A program made the translations under genes and the position numbers. Source: Poecilobothrus nobilitatus (taxonomy: Eukaryota; Arthropoda; Insecta; Diptera; Dolichopodidae). Taken from it: a DNA stretch of 64,000 bases. How positions within the stretch are numbered: the stretch's first letter is position 1; each line of letters begins with the position of its first letter. Of the stretch, positions 11,535 to 21,414 are shown in pieces. The stretch spans positions 101,031,956-101,095,955 of the forward strand of contig OX352772.1 of the NCBI GenBank assembly GCA_947095535.1. The letters run 5' to 3'. The notes beneath the pieces were generated by a model. It was not told the DNA's origin and searched no databases. It saw only the letters and a list, made by a program, of their open reading frames with translations.

Positions 11535-12375
11535 TATACCCTACACCTAAAGTAAAGGGCATATTAACTTTGGTATGGAGTTTAGACATGTATATATATT
11601 CTGAATCAGGATCACCTCCTCAGTCGATTTAACGATGCCCGTCCGTCTGTCCCTTCGCACGTTAACTCAAAAAATTGCAAAGCTATCTTGATGAAATTTA
11701 TACAGTAGGGTACTTACTACGAAAGGAAGGCTAAGTTCGAATCTGGACAAAATCGGTCAATAGGTTCGGATTCTAGAAGCTTCCAAATGATTCCGGAGGA
11801 AATGGGATTATCTCTAAAATCAACAAAGATAGAACTTTTAAATTTGGTACAATGATGTTCCATCATGTTTGATTTATGTCTATAAAATTTGAGAGGGTTT
11901 TGACAATGGGTTCGGATTTTAGAGGTTTCCGAACGAGCACCAGAGCAAACGAACATATCTCCAAAACCAATGAAGATAGAACCTTTATATTTGGTACAAG
12001 GGTATTCTGTTATTCCTTTTCTTTAAAATTGAAAACTGACATTTGAGATGATTTGGACTATCTGTTCGGATTTTGGAAACTTCCGAATTAGCCAAAGAGC
12101 AAACCAGCACACTTCCAAAACCAAAAAGATAGCACCTTTAAAATTGCTACAAGAGTGTTCTGAAATGTTTCCTCTATGTCCCTGATATGGATTTAATGAA
12201 TTGGAGTGGCAATTCGGGTACCTGACACATGCGCATGCGCATATTTTCAAAATTAATAAAGATAGAAACTTGAAATTTTATACGAGGGTGTTAAAGGGTG
12301 CCTCTTTTACGTTCCTGAAATTCGAGTTGAATAAGGAAGAAGAAAACGGAACTTGTCAAGCAGCCTGTAGTCAAA
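11535..12375 (+). mobile_element. HEL1-B: Helentron/DINE-1-like element, 3' truncated
   Basis: Starts with TATACCCTACACC directly behind T-rich sequence in the MULE remnant. It carries the ATATATTCTGAATCAGGATCACC block, a CGTCCGTCTGTCC region, a perfect heat-shock-element-like TTCTAGAAGCTTC at 11771-11783, and roughly three ~147-bp monomers with degenerate GGAAGCTTCC. Similarity to the other HEL1 copies fades at about 12375, before the 3' hairpin. Confidence 0.7.
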
Positions 12376-12464
12376 TTATTAGGAGTTCCGTTACAACACA
12401 ATATGAAATTTATACAGCATAATAAATATATATTCTAATATATTCTACTCCTGAATTACACAGG

Positions 12465-12960
12465 CCAGAGTCAAAATTATAGCATACCAAGCGATTATAA
12501 GATCTATTCCGAGCTGTGGCTGTACGGCATGATTTAATATAAGTGCATCTTTTATGGGGAAGCTGACACTTTTCGAACAGAAATGCATAGGATTATGCTT
12601 AGGGGAGACACGAAAACCCGAAACGCAATATTTGCATTATATATCCAACTAAAATATCTACAATAAAGCGCAGAAAATAAGAATTGATAATTTCATATTG
12701 TCTATAAGAAGATTTTGGATTATGGAACAGAACTTATTACATCTTCAACAACGACTTAGTGACAAACTCAGCGTATTGTAATGACCTATACATAAAGCAT
12801 GCTATGACAAAGGGTTTTATCCCACGAGAAAGGTTTATATATCTGGGCCAAAAAAACTACTTAGAAGAACTTAGAACTTAGAAGAAGTCCCAATCTTCTA
12901 TCACTTAGACAGAGGGCTACAGGCACAAAAGTTTTCTTAGAATGGGCATTTCCAAAAACT
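12465..12960 (+). pseudogene. Jockey-group non-LTR RT C-terminal fragment
   Basis: Frame-mixed translation gives VKIIAYQAIIRSIPSCGC, ASFMGKLTLFEQKCIGLCL, then RIDNFI and later KGFIPRE.FIYL. Family knowledge: Jockey-group ORF2 ends contain LYK.LIRPI.TYGCP.W.N.S.S.ME.LR.FERK.LR.CL and GYIP.EAF.YLD. Order and spacing agree, but many stops show decay. The rest of the element is absent. Confidence 0.55.
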
Positions 12961-13411
12961 GTACCGCTAAAATTCAATATTTCAATATCAGGAACAAGGA
13001 AAATTCAGATTCAATAGTATGGTTTTAAAAATAAAAAAATTTAAAGAAACGTAAAAACAAGGAGCTTGTGGTGCAATTAGTTGTAAGGTGGGTTTAGCCT
13101 AGATTCTAGTATTTAGGAGTATTTATAATTTAGGTTAGTTTCTAGGAGCGTTTATAATATAGTGGGTTTTTCAAAATTTTTCGAATTATCATAATAGCAA
13201 TAACACGTATAAATTAATCATTTTTAATGTAAATTTGCATCTATAAAATAAAATCACTCGATATCACAAATTTTTGAGCTTTATTTCAAAATTAAACCGT
13301 TTTTTGTAAGTATAAAATGTTATGACTAAAAAAATTTCATTTGAGACTAAGTGCGTTTGATATTTAATTGTTTATTTAAATTATTTCTGTAACGAGTTTT
13401 GAAATATCAAG
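12961..13411. other. Non-coding leader upstream of the piggyBac-like gene
   Basis: AT-rich. A short imperfect direct repeat (TAGGAGTATTTATAATTTAG and a variant) occurs at about 13110-13160. I could not identify a piggyBac terminal inverted repeat or TTAA duplication with confidence. Confidence 0.4.
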
Positions 13412-14046
13412 ATGGTCAAAAAATCAAAGTAAGTTTTTGTAAATAGTTGAGCAAAAAAATGTTCTCCCAATAATTTTTTTTTACATTTTTGGTAAAAGAA
13501 ATATAAATATTTTTAAAATTTAATTATCATTTAGTGAAAATCTGATTAAAAAAGCTTTGTTTTTTATATCAAATTTTAAAGAAGCAAATTTACATTATTG
13601 GATGAAAAATTATATTTTTTATACAAATTTATTGATGCCAATTTGGATCATTGGATGGCAAATCAAATTTATTTTGACTTTTCAGTGATTTGAATGATCA
13701 TGAGCTTGAGAAATATTTAAATGAGTTGTTCGACAGTGATGATGATGCTGTGGATGAAGTTGAAGTGGAAGACCTTTATATCACCGAAGAAATCCACAAA
13801 ATTCGCGGCAAAATGTTTATATTTGAAGAAGAAGAAGTTGAAGCTGCGGCAGAAGAGGAAGAATTAGCCAAAACATCTAAATCTTCTAATGTAAAAGAGA
13901 GAATTTTGTAGAAACTAAAGAGTTCTGCATTCGAAAAGAAGGAGTGTTTGGTCTTTTTAAAATGATAAGAGATGAATCCAATTTATATTCATGTGAAAAA
14001 AAACCTATAGCCCTCATCACTGAATTTGACGTAAAAAATTCATTGG
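13412..14046 (+). pseudogene. piggyBac-like gene, 5' part (two exons, split by Polinton)
   Basis: Exon 1 starts at ATG 13412 and ends at 13428 before a consensus donor GTAAGT. The intron's pyrimidine-rich acceptor ends TTTTCAG at 13685, and exon 2 begins at 13686 in the matching phase. The protein begins MVKKS and continues NDHELEKYLNELFDSDDD..., a strongly acidic N-terminus like those of piggyBac-family transposases. An in-frame TAG occurs at 13909; a +1 frame then stays open (CIRKEGVFGLF...ALITEFDVKNS) up to the Polinton junction. That frame is continued on the far side at 31886 with a zinc-binding C-terminus. The core DDD domain is not present, so this is either an internally deleted copy or a short derived gene. 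Confidence 0.55.
14041..14046 (+). repeat. Polinton target-site duplication CATTGG (left)
   Basis: Identical hexamer to 31886-31891, immediately outside both termini. Six-base duplications are the known signature of Polinton/Maverick integration. Confidence 0.9.
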
Positions 14047-14144
14047 AGTAGGTATTGGGGCGATATGGCATAGGAATTCCGTGCGAGAAAGAGATAGCAA
14101 TAGTTTGAATGAAGATGCACAAGTGATGCGTCATTGTGTTAGTA

Positions 14145-14825
14145 GGTCATTCCGGTTGAGTGATTTAAAGAAATTTGTGAGTGGGGTGAATATTAATTAC
14201 GTAGGTGTCACGCTTGAGTGATTTTAATATATTTGTGTAGGGGTGAGATATTAGTGTATATATGTTTGTGTTGGAATGTCTAGAGAGGTAGAGGGGGGTA
14301 TTACGTTTGAGTGGTTTTAATATATGTGTGTAGGGGGTGAGATATTAGTGTATGTGTGTATGTGGGAATGTCTAGGGAGGTAGAGGGGGGTGTTACGTTT
14401 GCGTGATTTTAATATATGTGTGTAGGGGTGAAATATTAGTGTACGGTGGGGGGGAGAAGTTATTAGTATATTAGTATAAAGAAAATGTAATGTGTAGAGA
14501 AGGGGTGAATATTAATTAGGAAAGGGTTAAGTTATTAGTGAAGATAAAATTTAATCAGTAAAGAGAGGGGTTAAATATTGAATAAGTAGAGAGTATATAA
14601 ATATTAAGGTGTAGTTGTTATGAAAGATCTACAAATGTGAACTCTTTAACCATTACGCTATAGAGTTAATTGTAAGTTATATTTTAATTTCAGTTTATAA
14701 ATGTAAGGTTGTTTGAAATTTTTGTATCTGTGAGTTATATGATTGAATTTAAAAAAAAAATATTGTTAGTTATAAAAATATTATATTGAGAATAGTAAAA
14801 TAAGGGGTTCCGTTTGAGTGATTTT
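14145..14825 (+). promoter_or_regulatory. Iterated ~20-bp motif in the left TIR (5 copies)
   Basis: The motif GGTGTYACGYTTGAGTGATT occurs with small changes at 14145-14166, 14204-14225, 14297-14318, 14390-14411 and 14806-14825. Inverted copies lie in the right TIR at 27174-27195, 27548-27568, 31615-31637, 31707-31728 and 31766-31787. Copies 2-4 are partly explained by a 92-bp tandem repeat, but copies 1 and 5 are not. It could be a protein-binding iteron; no function is established. Confidence 0.6.
14219..14460 (+). repeat. 92-bp tandem repeat in left TIR (about 2.6 units)
   Basis: Units start at 14219, 14311 and 14403 with GTGATTTTAATATAT-like sequence and contain GGTGAGATATTAGTGTA and TAGAGGGGGGT phrases. 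The right TIR retains about one unit at its outer end. Confidence 0.85.
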
Positions 14826-15412
14826 TTGTTTTTAGGGAGAATCTTTTTCGAGATTAAATAAAGGGTACATAATGTTTTTTATAAAAAATTAAGTGGGAAT
14901 AATAATATTAAATAAAGGTAAGTATAAAAATAGGTAGGTACAAAATATATGTGTATTTTTGTTTATAAAATAAATTTTATAAATATTTTTTGCAAAATAA
15001 AAAAGGAATGTATGGTAGATAATATATATAACTAGATTTTAAAGTTGTCCTTGAACTTAAAACTACTGATGCGCGAAACGATAAAATAAAGTTGTGAGGA
15101 TATATTATATAATATATATTATATATTATTATGCGCAACATACTTTTTTGTTTTTTAAAAATGAAAAGGATATTATTTTTTTTTTGTGTAAGGGTAAAGA
15201 ATAATATAAGATCTAATATTGAACTTGACTCAATTTTAAGCTTGCTAAAGTAAAACAGTAAAACAGAATGAAGAAATGTAAATAGATACATATTATTCGC
15301 AAAATACTTTTTTGAAAAATGAAAAAGGATATTATATATTTTTTTTGTAAGGGAAAATAAAAAAAGAAAAGCATACTAATAATATGTGCAAAATATTTGA
15401 TATAAAATAAAG

Positions 15413-16015
15413 AGGTGTAGTAAATATTGATCTCGACTTTGATTATCAGCAGGTAGTAAGTAGTAACTACCTATAAATATAAGAAATGGGAATTATGCTC
15501 GAGAGTTTTTTGTTTTTTTAGTTTTGTATTAATTCTAAATGAAAAAGGATAATTTTTTGTAAAATAAAAATTTTATATTATGATTTTTTAATTGTTTTTT
15601 AACATATTTATTTATTTTATAGAAATCTTGTTTTATATATGTATTCTCGGTGTTGAGTTGTAAGAATTTTAGAAATTATGAAACCTATATTTTTGATACG
15701 TTTTTGAAATCTGCGTCTATCTCTAGCATATTGTTCCCACAGACTTTTTCGAGCAGCTCTATATGCAAAATTCCATGTGTACATGTTAAAAATTTGAACG
15801 TTCTTATTAATAGTTTTTAGTAAATACATATATATATTTAAACAGTTTTTAGCGGCACATCTAATTTTACAATTTGTTGTGTTGTTTGTGTTATTATGTA
15901 TACGGCCATTGATGTAAAGTCGTAAATTTTATATAGCTATGTCATATCATAGGTAAGATCTATTATATTTGGTTTAATTAAATATTTTTTAAAAAATTTG
16001 TTTTCTGCTCTCCTT
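15413..16015. other. Polinton segment inside left TIR, no confident gene
   Basis: AT-rich. A 70-codon minus-strand frame at 15829-15617 is basic and aromatic (WNFAYRAARKSLWEQYARDRRR) and could be a small Polinton gene, but I cannot match it to a family. Confidence 0.35.
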
Positions 16016-16369
16016 TTACGAAAATTTTTTCAAAAGGTTCAAAATACTAAAACGGTGTTTTAGTACAGATGGTACTTGTGTATATTTAATTACACCACCA
16101 TTCCACTTTAATCCGTTGATATTCCTTTCACAATACTGATTTTGATATTTTGTATCAATATTAAGTTCTTCTTCCGAATATGGTGGTTTAAAGTGAAATA
16201 TAAGTGGAACTAAACTTCCTTTTTCCACAGCTGACAATTCTTTTAAAAAATATTGTTTTTCATTGCCTCGTGGAAATTGTAAATCAACTATTAGAAAATG
16301 ATTTCTTTCCATGGCCAAGTGTAGTAATGAAATGACTAAATATTTTTGAATCATCATGATTTTATACAT
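16016..16369 (-). CDS. Conserved Polinton-associated protein of unknown function
   Basis: 117 codons from ATG 16369 to a stop at 16016. It contains NHFLIVDLQFPRGNEKQYFLKEL, followed by FHFKPPYSEEEL and RNINGLKWNGGVI. I recognise the order hydrophobic-strand plus KEL, FKPPxxxxEL and NxHGLxW from small uncharacterised proteins carried by arthropod Polintons; the biochemical role is not known to me. The first ~17 residues (repeated Met/Ile) may be an extended start, with the Met before ERNHFLIVDL as an alternative. It is divergently transcribed from the ATPase gene across a 48-bp gap. Confidence 0.5.
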   Translation of the reverse strand: MYKIMMIQKYLVISLLHLAMERNHFLIVDLQFPRGNEKQYFLKELSAVEKGSLVPLIFHFKPPYSEEELNIDTKYQNQYCERNINGLKWNGGVIKYTQVPSVLKHRFSILNLLKKFS

Positions 16370-16417
16370 TGATTTTACTATAAATATAACCGAGGATGGT
16401 TTACTTTTAAGTTTATA
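16370..16417. promoter_or_regulatory. Putative bidirectional promoter between divergent Polinton genes
   Basis: Only 48 bases separate two divergently oriented start codons; the gap includes ACTATAAATATAAC, a TATA-like sequence near 16378. Inferred from arrangement; no transcript evidence. Confidence 0.4.
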
Positions 16418-17096
16418 ATGACCATGTTATATCATCCTTTCAAAATGATGGTAGCGGGACCATCGTGTTGTGGTAAAACTACATTTGTTCATAGCTTAAT
16501 AGAAAATAGGAATACAGTTACAGTTAAAATAAATAAAATTATTTGGTGTAATCCTGATAGAAATGCAGTTCCACTAAAGATTAAAGAACTTGAATGTTTT
16601 AATGCCATACCAGACTTGAGTGAAAATCACCATCCTTTATTAGTAGTAATAGATGTCGTGATGTTGGATTCAAGTAATAAGAGCGTATACAAATTGTTTA
16701 CTAGAGGTTCGCATCATAGGAACTTATCTGTAATATTTACAACTCAAAATGTGTTTCATCAGGGAAAATTTTCTAGAGATATTTCTCTCAATTGTAAATA
16801 TTTGGTACTTTTTAAAAACCCCAGAGACAAGTCACAGATTCTAACATTGTCACGACAAAATTTATCCCAATAAAATTAAAGAACTCCAAAAAGTATATAA
16901 TGAAGTAACATTACGACCACACAGTTATATATTTATAGATCTTAGTCAAGATATTAACGATCTATGTAGATTAAGAAGTGATATATTAGGAGAGCATTTT
17001 TGTTTTTGTGAAAAAGAAGATTTAGATAATTTAAGTAAGAAATATGAAACGATTGAAGGCAAACAAAGATATATTGCATCTTTTAAAAAACTCTAA
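16418..17096 (+). pseudogene. Polinton packaging ATPase (A32/FtsK-HerA type), frameshifted
   Basis: Would power DNA packaging into capsids. The first frame (151 codons, 16418-16873) has Walker A GPSCCGKTTF at residues 14-23, then ATPase-core strands ending near LLVVIDVVM, the Walker B position. Family members usually have an acidic pair (IDD/IDE); here the second residue reads Val, so a catalytic acid appears lost. Sensor-like FTTQN follows. A frameshift near 16860 ends this frame, and the C-terminal third continues in another frame (ending with a TAA at 17094-17096), readable as YPNKIKELQ...FIDLSQDINDL. The total of about 225 codons fits the family. Confidence 0.85.
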
Positions 17097-17367
17097 GCCG
17101 AAATTCCAAAAAATTATTATAAAACATTGTGAACCTGAAGTAATAAAAACATTGTGTGAAATAGCGTTGAATATATTGAAAGGTAATTGTAATTTAAGTA
17201 AAAAAGCAATAAACCAATTGAAAAAGTATAAAAAGGAGTTGAGATCGTTAATTTGCCATAAAAAGTCTTTACTTTGTAAACGGAAAACTATTATTCAAAG
17301 GGATGGATTTTTACCCACACTAATTGGGTCTGTTCTATCAGGAATAATTGGAAAGTTTTTAAAATGA
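17044..17367 (+). CDS. Small conserved Polinton protein, basic with hydrophobic C-terminus
   Basis: 107 codons. N-terminal KANKDILHLLKNSKPKFQK, a Cys-bearing middle (IKHCEPEVIKTLCEIALNIL), LKGNCNLSKKAINQLKKYKKELRSL, and an ending IIQRDGFLPTLIGSVLSGIIGKFL. Arthropod Polintons carry a protein with the same layout (LKGNV.LS...K..LR.H...LR.L, then QxGGFL..LLG.VL). The glycine-rich hydrophobic tail suggests membrane or capsid association, as an inference. It overlaps the ATPase end by about 50 bases, and its stop overlaps the next start (ATGA at 17364). Confidence 0.55.
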   Translation: MKRLKANKDILHLLKNSKPKFQKIIIKHCEPEVIKTLCEIALNILKGNCNLSKKAINQLKKYKKELRSLICHKKSLLCKRKTIIQRDGFLPTLIGSVLSGIIGKFLK

Positions 17368-17703
17368 ACAATGAACAATTTAATAAAATGAGTTTAGTAA
17401 AACTGGAGATTTATGAAAATCTCAAACAAAATACAGATATTGAACTCAGTGAATTAAATAAGCACGAAAAAAATTATCTTAAATAAAAATTTGTCGGATA
17501 TTCAAAAATGGTATTTATTTCGTCAAAATTTGTATAAAGTAAGTAATAAAAGGAGAATAAGCTCACCTCAGAATAAAAAGAGACAACATAAATAAGAAAG
17601 TATAAAGCTTTACGAATCAAAGGGTTTTCTAATACGTACTGAACCACTATTACGAAAAGGAAAAGCTCAATCAGAATTTATCAAGAGTAAACATTTTGGA
17701 ATG
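17364..17703 (+). pseudogene. Degenerate Polinton gene downstream of the hydrophobic-tail protein
   Basis: Starts ATG 17364 (overlapping the previous stop) and runs 40 codons to TAA 17486. In shifted frames the sequence continues as LSDIQKWYLFRQNLYK, then FLIRTEPLLRKGKAQSEFIKSKHFG before TAA near 17703. Polintons have a small gene at this place with a W..Y.Q.L...L signature and a Lys-rich end. This is a tentative match; the copy is broken. Confidence 0.4.
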
Positions 17704-17712
17704 TAATTTCGC

Positions 17713-18099
17713 ATGGAAGATATTTATGAAGATGAACCAGCTGATGAAGTATTTATTGATGATGAAAAAGAAGAGAAAATATATTCAAAAGCAATTTCTG
17801 CTACAAAATCAGGGGAACGTCTTAGAAAAAGGAAATCTATTCAAAATGTACAATTGTATGAAACTGATACTGGAGATATTGTAACCATACCTTTAGATAG
17901 TCCAAGTCCGCCTCAAAAAAAAGAAAAAACTATAAATACTAACGAAATGGGTATTAAAGAACAAAAACGTGTTTTACGTTCAAATAGAACTGGCGAAGAA
18001 ACTCAAACAGAACTTAATTTTCCAATTCGAAAAGTCAAGTCTACAAGTAGTTCACAATGGACAACATACAAAAAAAGGAAGACTTTTACATTACATTAG
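17713..18099 (+). CDS. Unrecognised acidic-to-basic Polinton protein
   Basis: 128 codons from ATG 17713. The first 25 residues are acidic (DIYEDEPADEVFIDDEKEE). The middle holds LRKRKSIQNVQLYETDTGD, and the end is basic and Ser/Thr-rich. No transmembrane segment or known catalytic motif is visible. Its last 43 bases overlap the start of the penton-like gene. It could be a scaffold or core protein, but that is only position-based inference. Confidence 0.45.
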   Translation: MEDIYEDEPADEVFIDDEKEEKIYSKAISATKSGERLRKRKSIQNVQLYETDTGDIVTIPLDSPSPPQKKEKTINTNEMGIKEQKRVLRSNRTGEETQTELNFPIRKVKSTSSSQWTTYKKRKTFTLH

Positions 18100-18985
18100 T
18101 GAGCGAACCATCTATGAATTACTACACCGAAAATACATTGTCATCTTTTACAAATAAACTGGATAAATATATGTGTGATTCTAGTTGGAAAGTTGGTGTT
18201 TCTGAAATTTATGTTAATGATTTTATTCCAAATACATATGGTGAAGATTGGGAAAAAGTAGCCAGGTAGCCAGGTATATTAAGGGTATGCAAGATACAGA
18301 TTTAATAGCAGTCGGTACAACGTACATTCCATATGATGAAAAACAAATGTTATACGATTGGAAGCTTTTTCTATTGCCGACACTAATTCAAAATATTAAG
18401 CCATTTCAAAGATTTTCAAGAAAAGATGTTGAACGACAGCTGATTTGGGCGATTTTCAATTTTATAAATGATGATGCCAATTATGTAGAACCAGCAAAAC
18501 CTGAAGATATGCCTCAAAATATATCTTACACTACTATATGTGTGATTAAACCAAAAATATATATAAAATTAAGAGCAAATTTCTCTTATTCGTTAGAAGG
18601 GCTTTTAAAAACATGTTTCAATCAAGTATCATCGAAAATAGCAGATTTTAAGAAATTTAAACTACGTGTAATAGAAAGTTTCAAAATGTTTTTAGACAGT
18701 GTGCAATTAATTCCAATTATTAAATCAGATATGTTTTTATATACTTACTCGGATATTATTGAACCACAAAATATAGCTGATAAAAATGTGAGATGTTTAA
18801 GAACTATCAATGCTCAAAATACTTTTAATGATATAGTAAAAGACTTCAGAAACATTCAATATTGTAAAGTAGAGAAATCATTTAATAGTATTTCAATACT
18901 TTTATGTGATAAATATGGTTACAAAGTAAATTTTTCCAATAGTTCAATTCCTACAAAAATTCTATTGCATTTTAAAAAAGTATAA
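18057..18985 (+). pseudogene. Polinton penton-like minor capsid protein, frameshifted
   Basis: Single-jelly-roll-type minor capsid (penton base-like) protein. The N-terminus has FYITLVSEPSMNYY followed by NTLSSFTNKL and WKVGVSEIYV, matching the opening FYVTLPSN.S...F..NT.S.F...L....W.V.L.EI of Polinton minor capsids. The C-terminal half has MFLYTYSDIIEPQNIAD, LRTIN and a final VNFSN...KILLHFKK, also family-typical. The two frames (18057-18269, 18248-18985) are separated by an 8-bp tandem duplication, GTAGCCAG twice at 18258-18273, which introduces the shift. About 300 codons in total. Confidence 0.8.
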
Positions 18986-19023
18986 ATAAAGCATGTCATT
19001 GTAGAAAAATACATCATTTCAAA

Positions 19024-19472
19024 ATGAATCGGGTATATTATAAGTATTATTTGATTCAGTCAGGAAAAGGTTTAGAAGATATTGATCATTTGTTTTACTC
19101 AAGTCTACCGTATCAAAGAGGACGAGGATTAGGAAGTTTTTTGGTGGATTAATTAGATATTTAAAACCAATATTTAGTTCTGGTGTGAATATATTAAAGA
19201 ACGAAGCTATAAGCTCTGGTATTAATGCATTATCTGATATTGCATCAGGTTCAAATGTCAAGGAAGTTGTGAAAAATCGTGATAAAGAAATTATTAAAAA
19301 TATCAGACGTGGTGCTGTTCGAAAACTTAATGAAATGTACGGATCTGGGAAAAAGAAAAGAAATATAAAAACTAAAACTATAAAAAGGCCAGCTTTAAAA
19401 CGTTTAAGTTATTTAAAAAGAAAACGACTCCAAGTTAAGAGCAAAAGGAGAAAAAAAGATATTTTTGATTAG
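19024..19472 (+). pseudogene. Small basic virion-type protein (pVI/pX-like candidate), frameshifted
   Basis: The reading from ATG 19024 begins MNRVYYKYYLIQSGKG, then PYQRGRGLGSF, before running into a stop at 19150. A T-run at 19136-19141 appears one base short. The adjacent frame continues with an amphipathic segment (NEAISSGINALSDIASGSNVKEV) and a strongly basic Lys/Arg-rich tail (19320-19470). Polintons/adintoviruses encode a comparable protein with YxRYYxxQxG..., PYQRGxGxGSFLGGLxR and a basic tail, likened to adenovirus minor core or membrane-lytic proteins. The role is inferred from that family. Confidence 0.55.
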
Positions 19473-19473
19473 A

Positions 19474-20766
19474 ATGAGTGAATGTATGAAATCTGAATTG
19501 GATATTTTTAAAACACCACCTATTTAGTCCAGCATTTTACTATCTGAAGAAGTTTGTTACAATCCTATTGCTTCTTTAGATAATTCATCAACCATTGAAT
19601 TTGTTTCTCTAGGACATGGTGATACATATAGGGATTTATTTCTCAACATATTTCAGATTAAAGCGCAAATAACTAAAAAAGATTGGACTCTTTGGAATAA
19701 TGATCAAACAACTGATAAACAATTGATACCACAACCTAGTGTAGTTAATAATCTTCTACATTCATTAATAAAACAATGCAATGTTTAATTAAGTGGAAAA
19801 AATATTACTCCATCCGATGGAAATTATCATTATAGAGCATACATTGAGTCATTACTCAATTATAGCAGCGTGCAGCTAAAACGCATTTAGAATATGCTGG
19901 TTGGATGTTAGATAAAGGAAATATAGCAAAATCAGGTATATATAATGGAATCAATAATGGTTCCAAAGAACGACAGAAACTTTACAATAATAGCAATGTA
20001 GTAGAACTTATGGGTAAATTACATGTAGATATGTTTAATCAACCTACTCTTCTAATAAATGGTGTTGATATCCGGATTTTACTTACTTTAGAGAAACCGG
20101 AATTTTATATTTTTCCAGCGGATACTGACGAGTCACAATAAAAAATCATAGAAGTAAATTTACTAATGAAACATGTTACAGTTAATCCGGGTATTTTACT
20201 CGCTCATGATTCAGTTTTGGAGAATAGTACGGCTAAATATTTTTACAAAAATCCCAATGAATAGTTAAAACATATTATTAGATAATGTTTTCATTGGACA
20301 ATTACCAAACACATTAATATTTTGTATGACTGAAAATTCATGATATTCGGGAAACGATCTAAAAATCCTTTCAATTTTAAACACTTTGTTATTAATCAAT
20401 TTTTATTATCTGTTAACGGTGTACAAGTCCCCAATTGAGCAATAGAAACTAATTTTTCTAACGAAAATAATTGTTTCATTAGAGCATATAATACACTTTT
20501 TACTGACACAGGAATACATCATAATGATAAAGGACATCAAATAACAAAAACAATGTTTAATAATGGTCTCTTTATCCTGGCATTTGATTTAACACCAGAT
20601 TCATCGAGTAATGAAGTCTGCCAGGGTTTACTCAACCAAGGTAACTGTAAGAATTGAAGCAAAATTATCAAAACCACTTCCCTCTACCTTAACAGCTTTT
20701 TTGTATGGAGAGTTTAGCGCAAATATTCAAATAGATAAAAACCGTAAGATTTATACAAATCTATAA
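19474..20766 (+). pseudogene. Polinton major capsid protein (double jelly-roll), heavily broken
   Basis: Start ATG 19474, two bases after the previous stop. Segments in shifting frames follow the known order. KSELDIFKTPP comes first, then IEFVSLGHGDTYRDL. Next are VNNLLHSLIKQCNV and NYHYRAYIESLLNYSS, then GWMLDKGN.. with ELMGKLHVDMF, VNGVQVP, FIRAYNTLF and GLFILAFDLTPD. The C-terminal stretch (LSKPLPSTLTAFLYGEF) ends with TAA at 20764-20766. The double jelly-roll protein would form hexon-like capsomers. At least four stops or frameshifts interrupt the roughly 430 codons. Confidence 0.85.
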
Positions 20767-20834
20767 ATAAAGTATATAGAAACATAAAATATCCATAAAG
20801 CATTAAGAAATTATTGTGTTTTCAACGCAACAAC

Positions 20835-21378
20835 ATGAACTCCTTAGAGATTGCGGGAATTCTTTAGAGGTTGCGCGAATTCCTTAGAGATTGCGAGAAT
20901 TTTGAAATGTAATAATAGTACAAAAAAATTATTTAATGGAGTTTGTGCTCTGGATCGTATACCAAAAGTTATTAAAAGACCATCTTTTTTCATAGTTAAT
21001 ACACATATGGCTAAAGATCCTGGCGAACATTGGCTGGCAGTTTTTATACCAAAAGACGTGTGCATAGAATATTTTGATTCTTATGGACGACCGCCACGTG
21101 AAAAACAAATTTTTAATTTATTTAAAAACCTTTGTATTGTATTTATTGAAATACGTTTGCAAAGTGATATTTCGGCTTTTTGTGGTCAGTATTGTTGTGT
21201 TTATATATACTATCGATGTTCTGGTAACAGCATGAATAATTTTTTTAATTTATTTAAGAATGTTGATAATATTAGAAACAACATAGAAAATGATATGTGT
21301 ATAGTGAAAGAATTTAAGCGTATATTTGGAGAAAATAAAAATGTACAGTCATATGTTGCTAAGAAGTATAAATATTAA
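20835..21378 (+). pseudogene. Polinton adenain-like cysteine protease, start disrupted
   Basis: Maturation protease of the Ulp1/adenain (C5/C48) fold. In the body (about 176 codons from 20851) the catalytic triad is visible: His in GEHWLAVF (residue 60), Asp in EYFDSYGRPP (76), oxyanion Gln in RLQSD (104) and Cys in FCGQYCC (111). The natural start is probably ATG 20835 (MNSLEIA), but a 20-bp segment is present three times (20838-20857, 20858-20877, 20878-20897). That adds 40 bases and puts the ATG out of frame, with a stop after 10 codons. The rest of the gene is intact. Confidence 0.88.
20838..20897 (+). repeat. 20-bp x 3 tandem repeat at the protease start
   Basis: Three adjacent units of the form AAYTCYTTAGAGRTTGCGSG. 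It disrupts the reading frame of the protease gene. Confidence 0.9.
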
Positions 21379-21414
21379 AATCGGTACATGTAAATATTCA
21401 GTTTATTTATAACA

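Larger units (their letters stand above)
14047..15412 (+). repeat. Polinton left terminal inverted repeat
   Basis: Matches the reverse complement of 31885-31615 and 27755-26787 with small and two larger indels. The inner boundary is placed where the shared phrase AAGCATACTAATAATATGTG ends. The left copy has an extra ~190-bp internal duplication (phrases near 15130-15190 recur near 15300-15350) and a 92-bp tandem repeat. Confidence 0.85.

Noticed and set aside
13886..14134. Minus-strand frame across the left Polinton border and a similar plus-strand frame start at the right border
   Set aside because: Both are readings of the TIR outer 90 bases, seen at each end because the TIR is inverted; not a gene.
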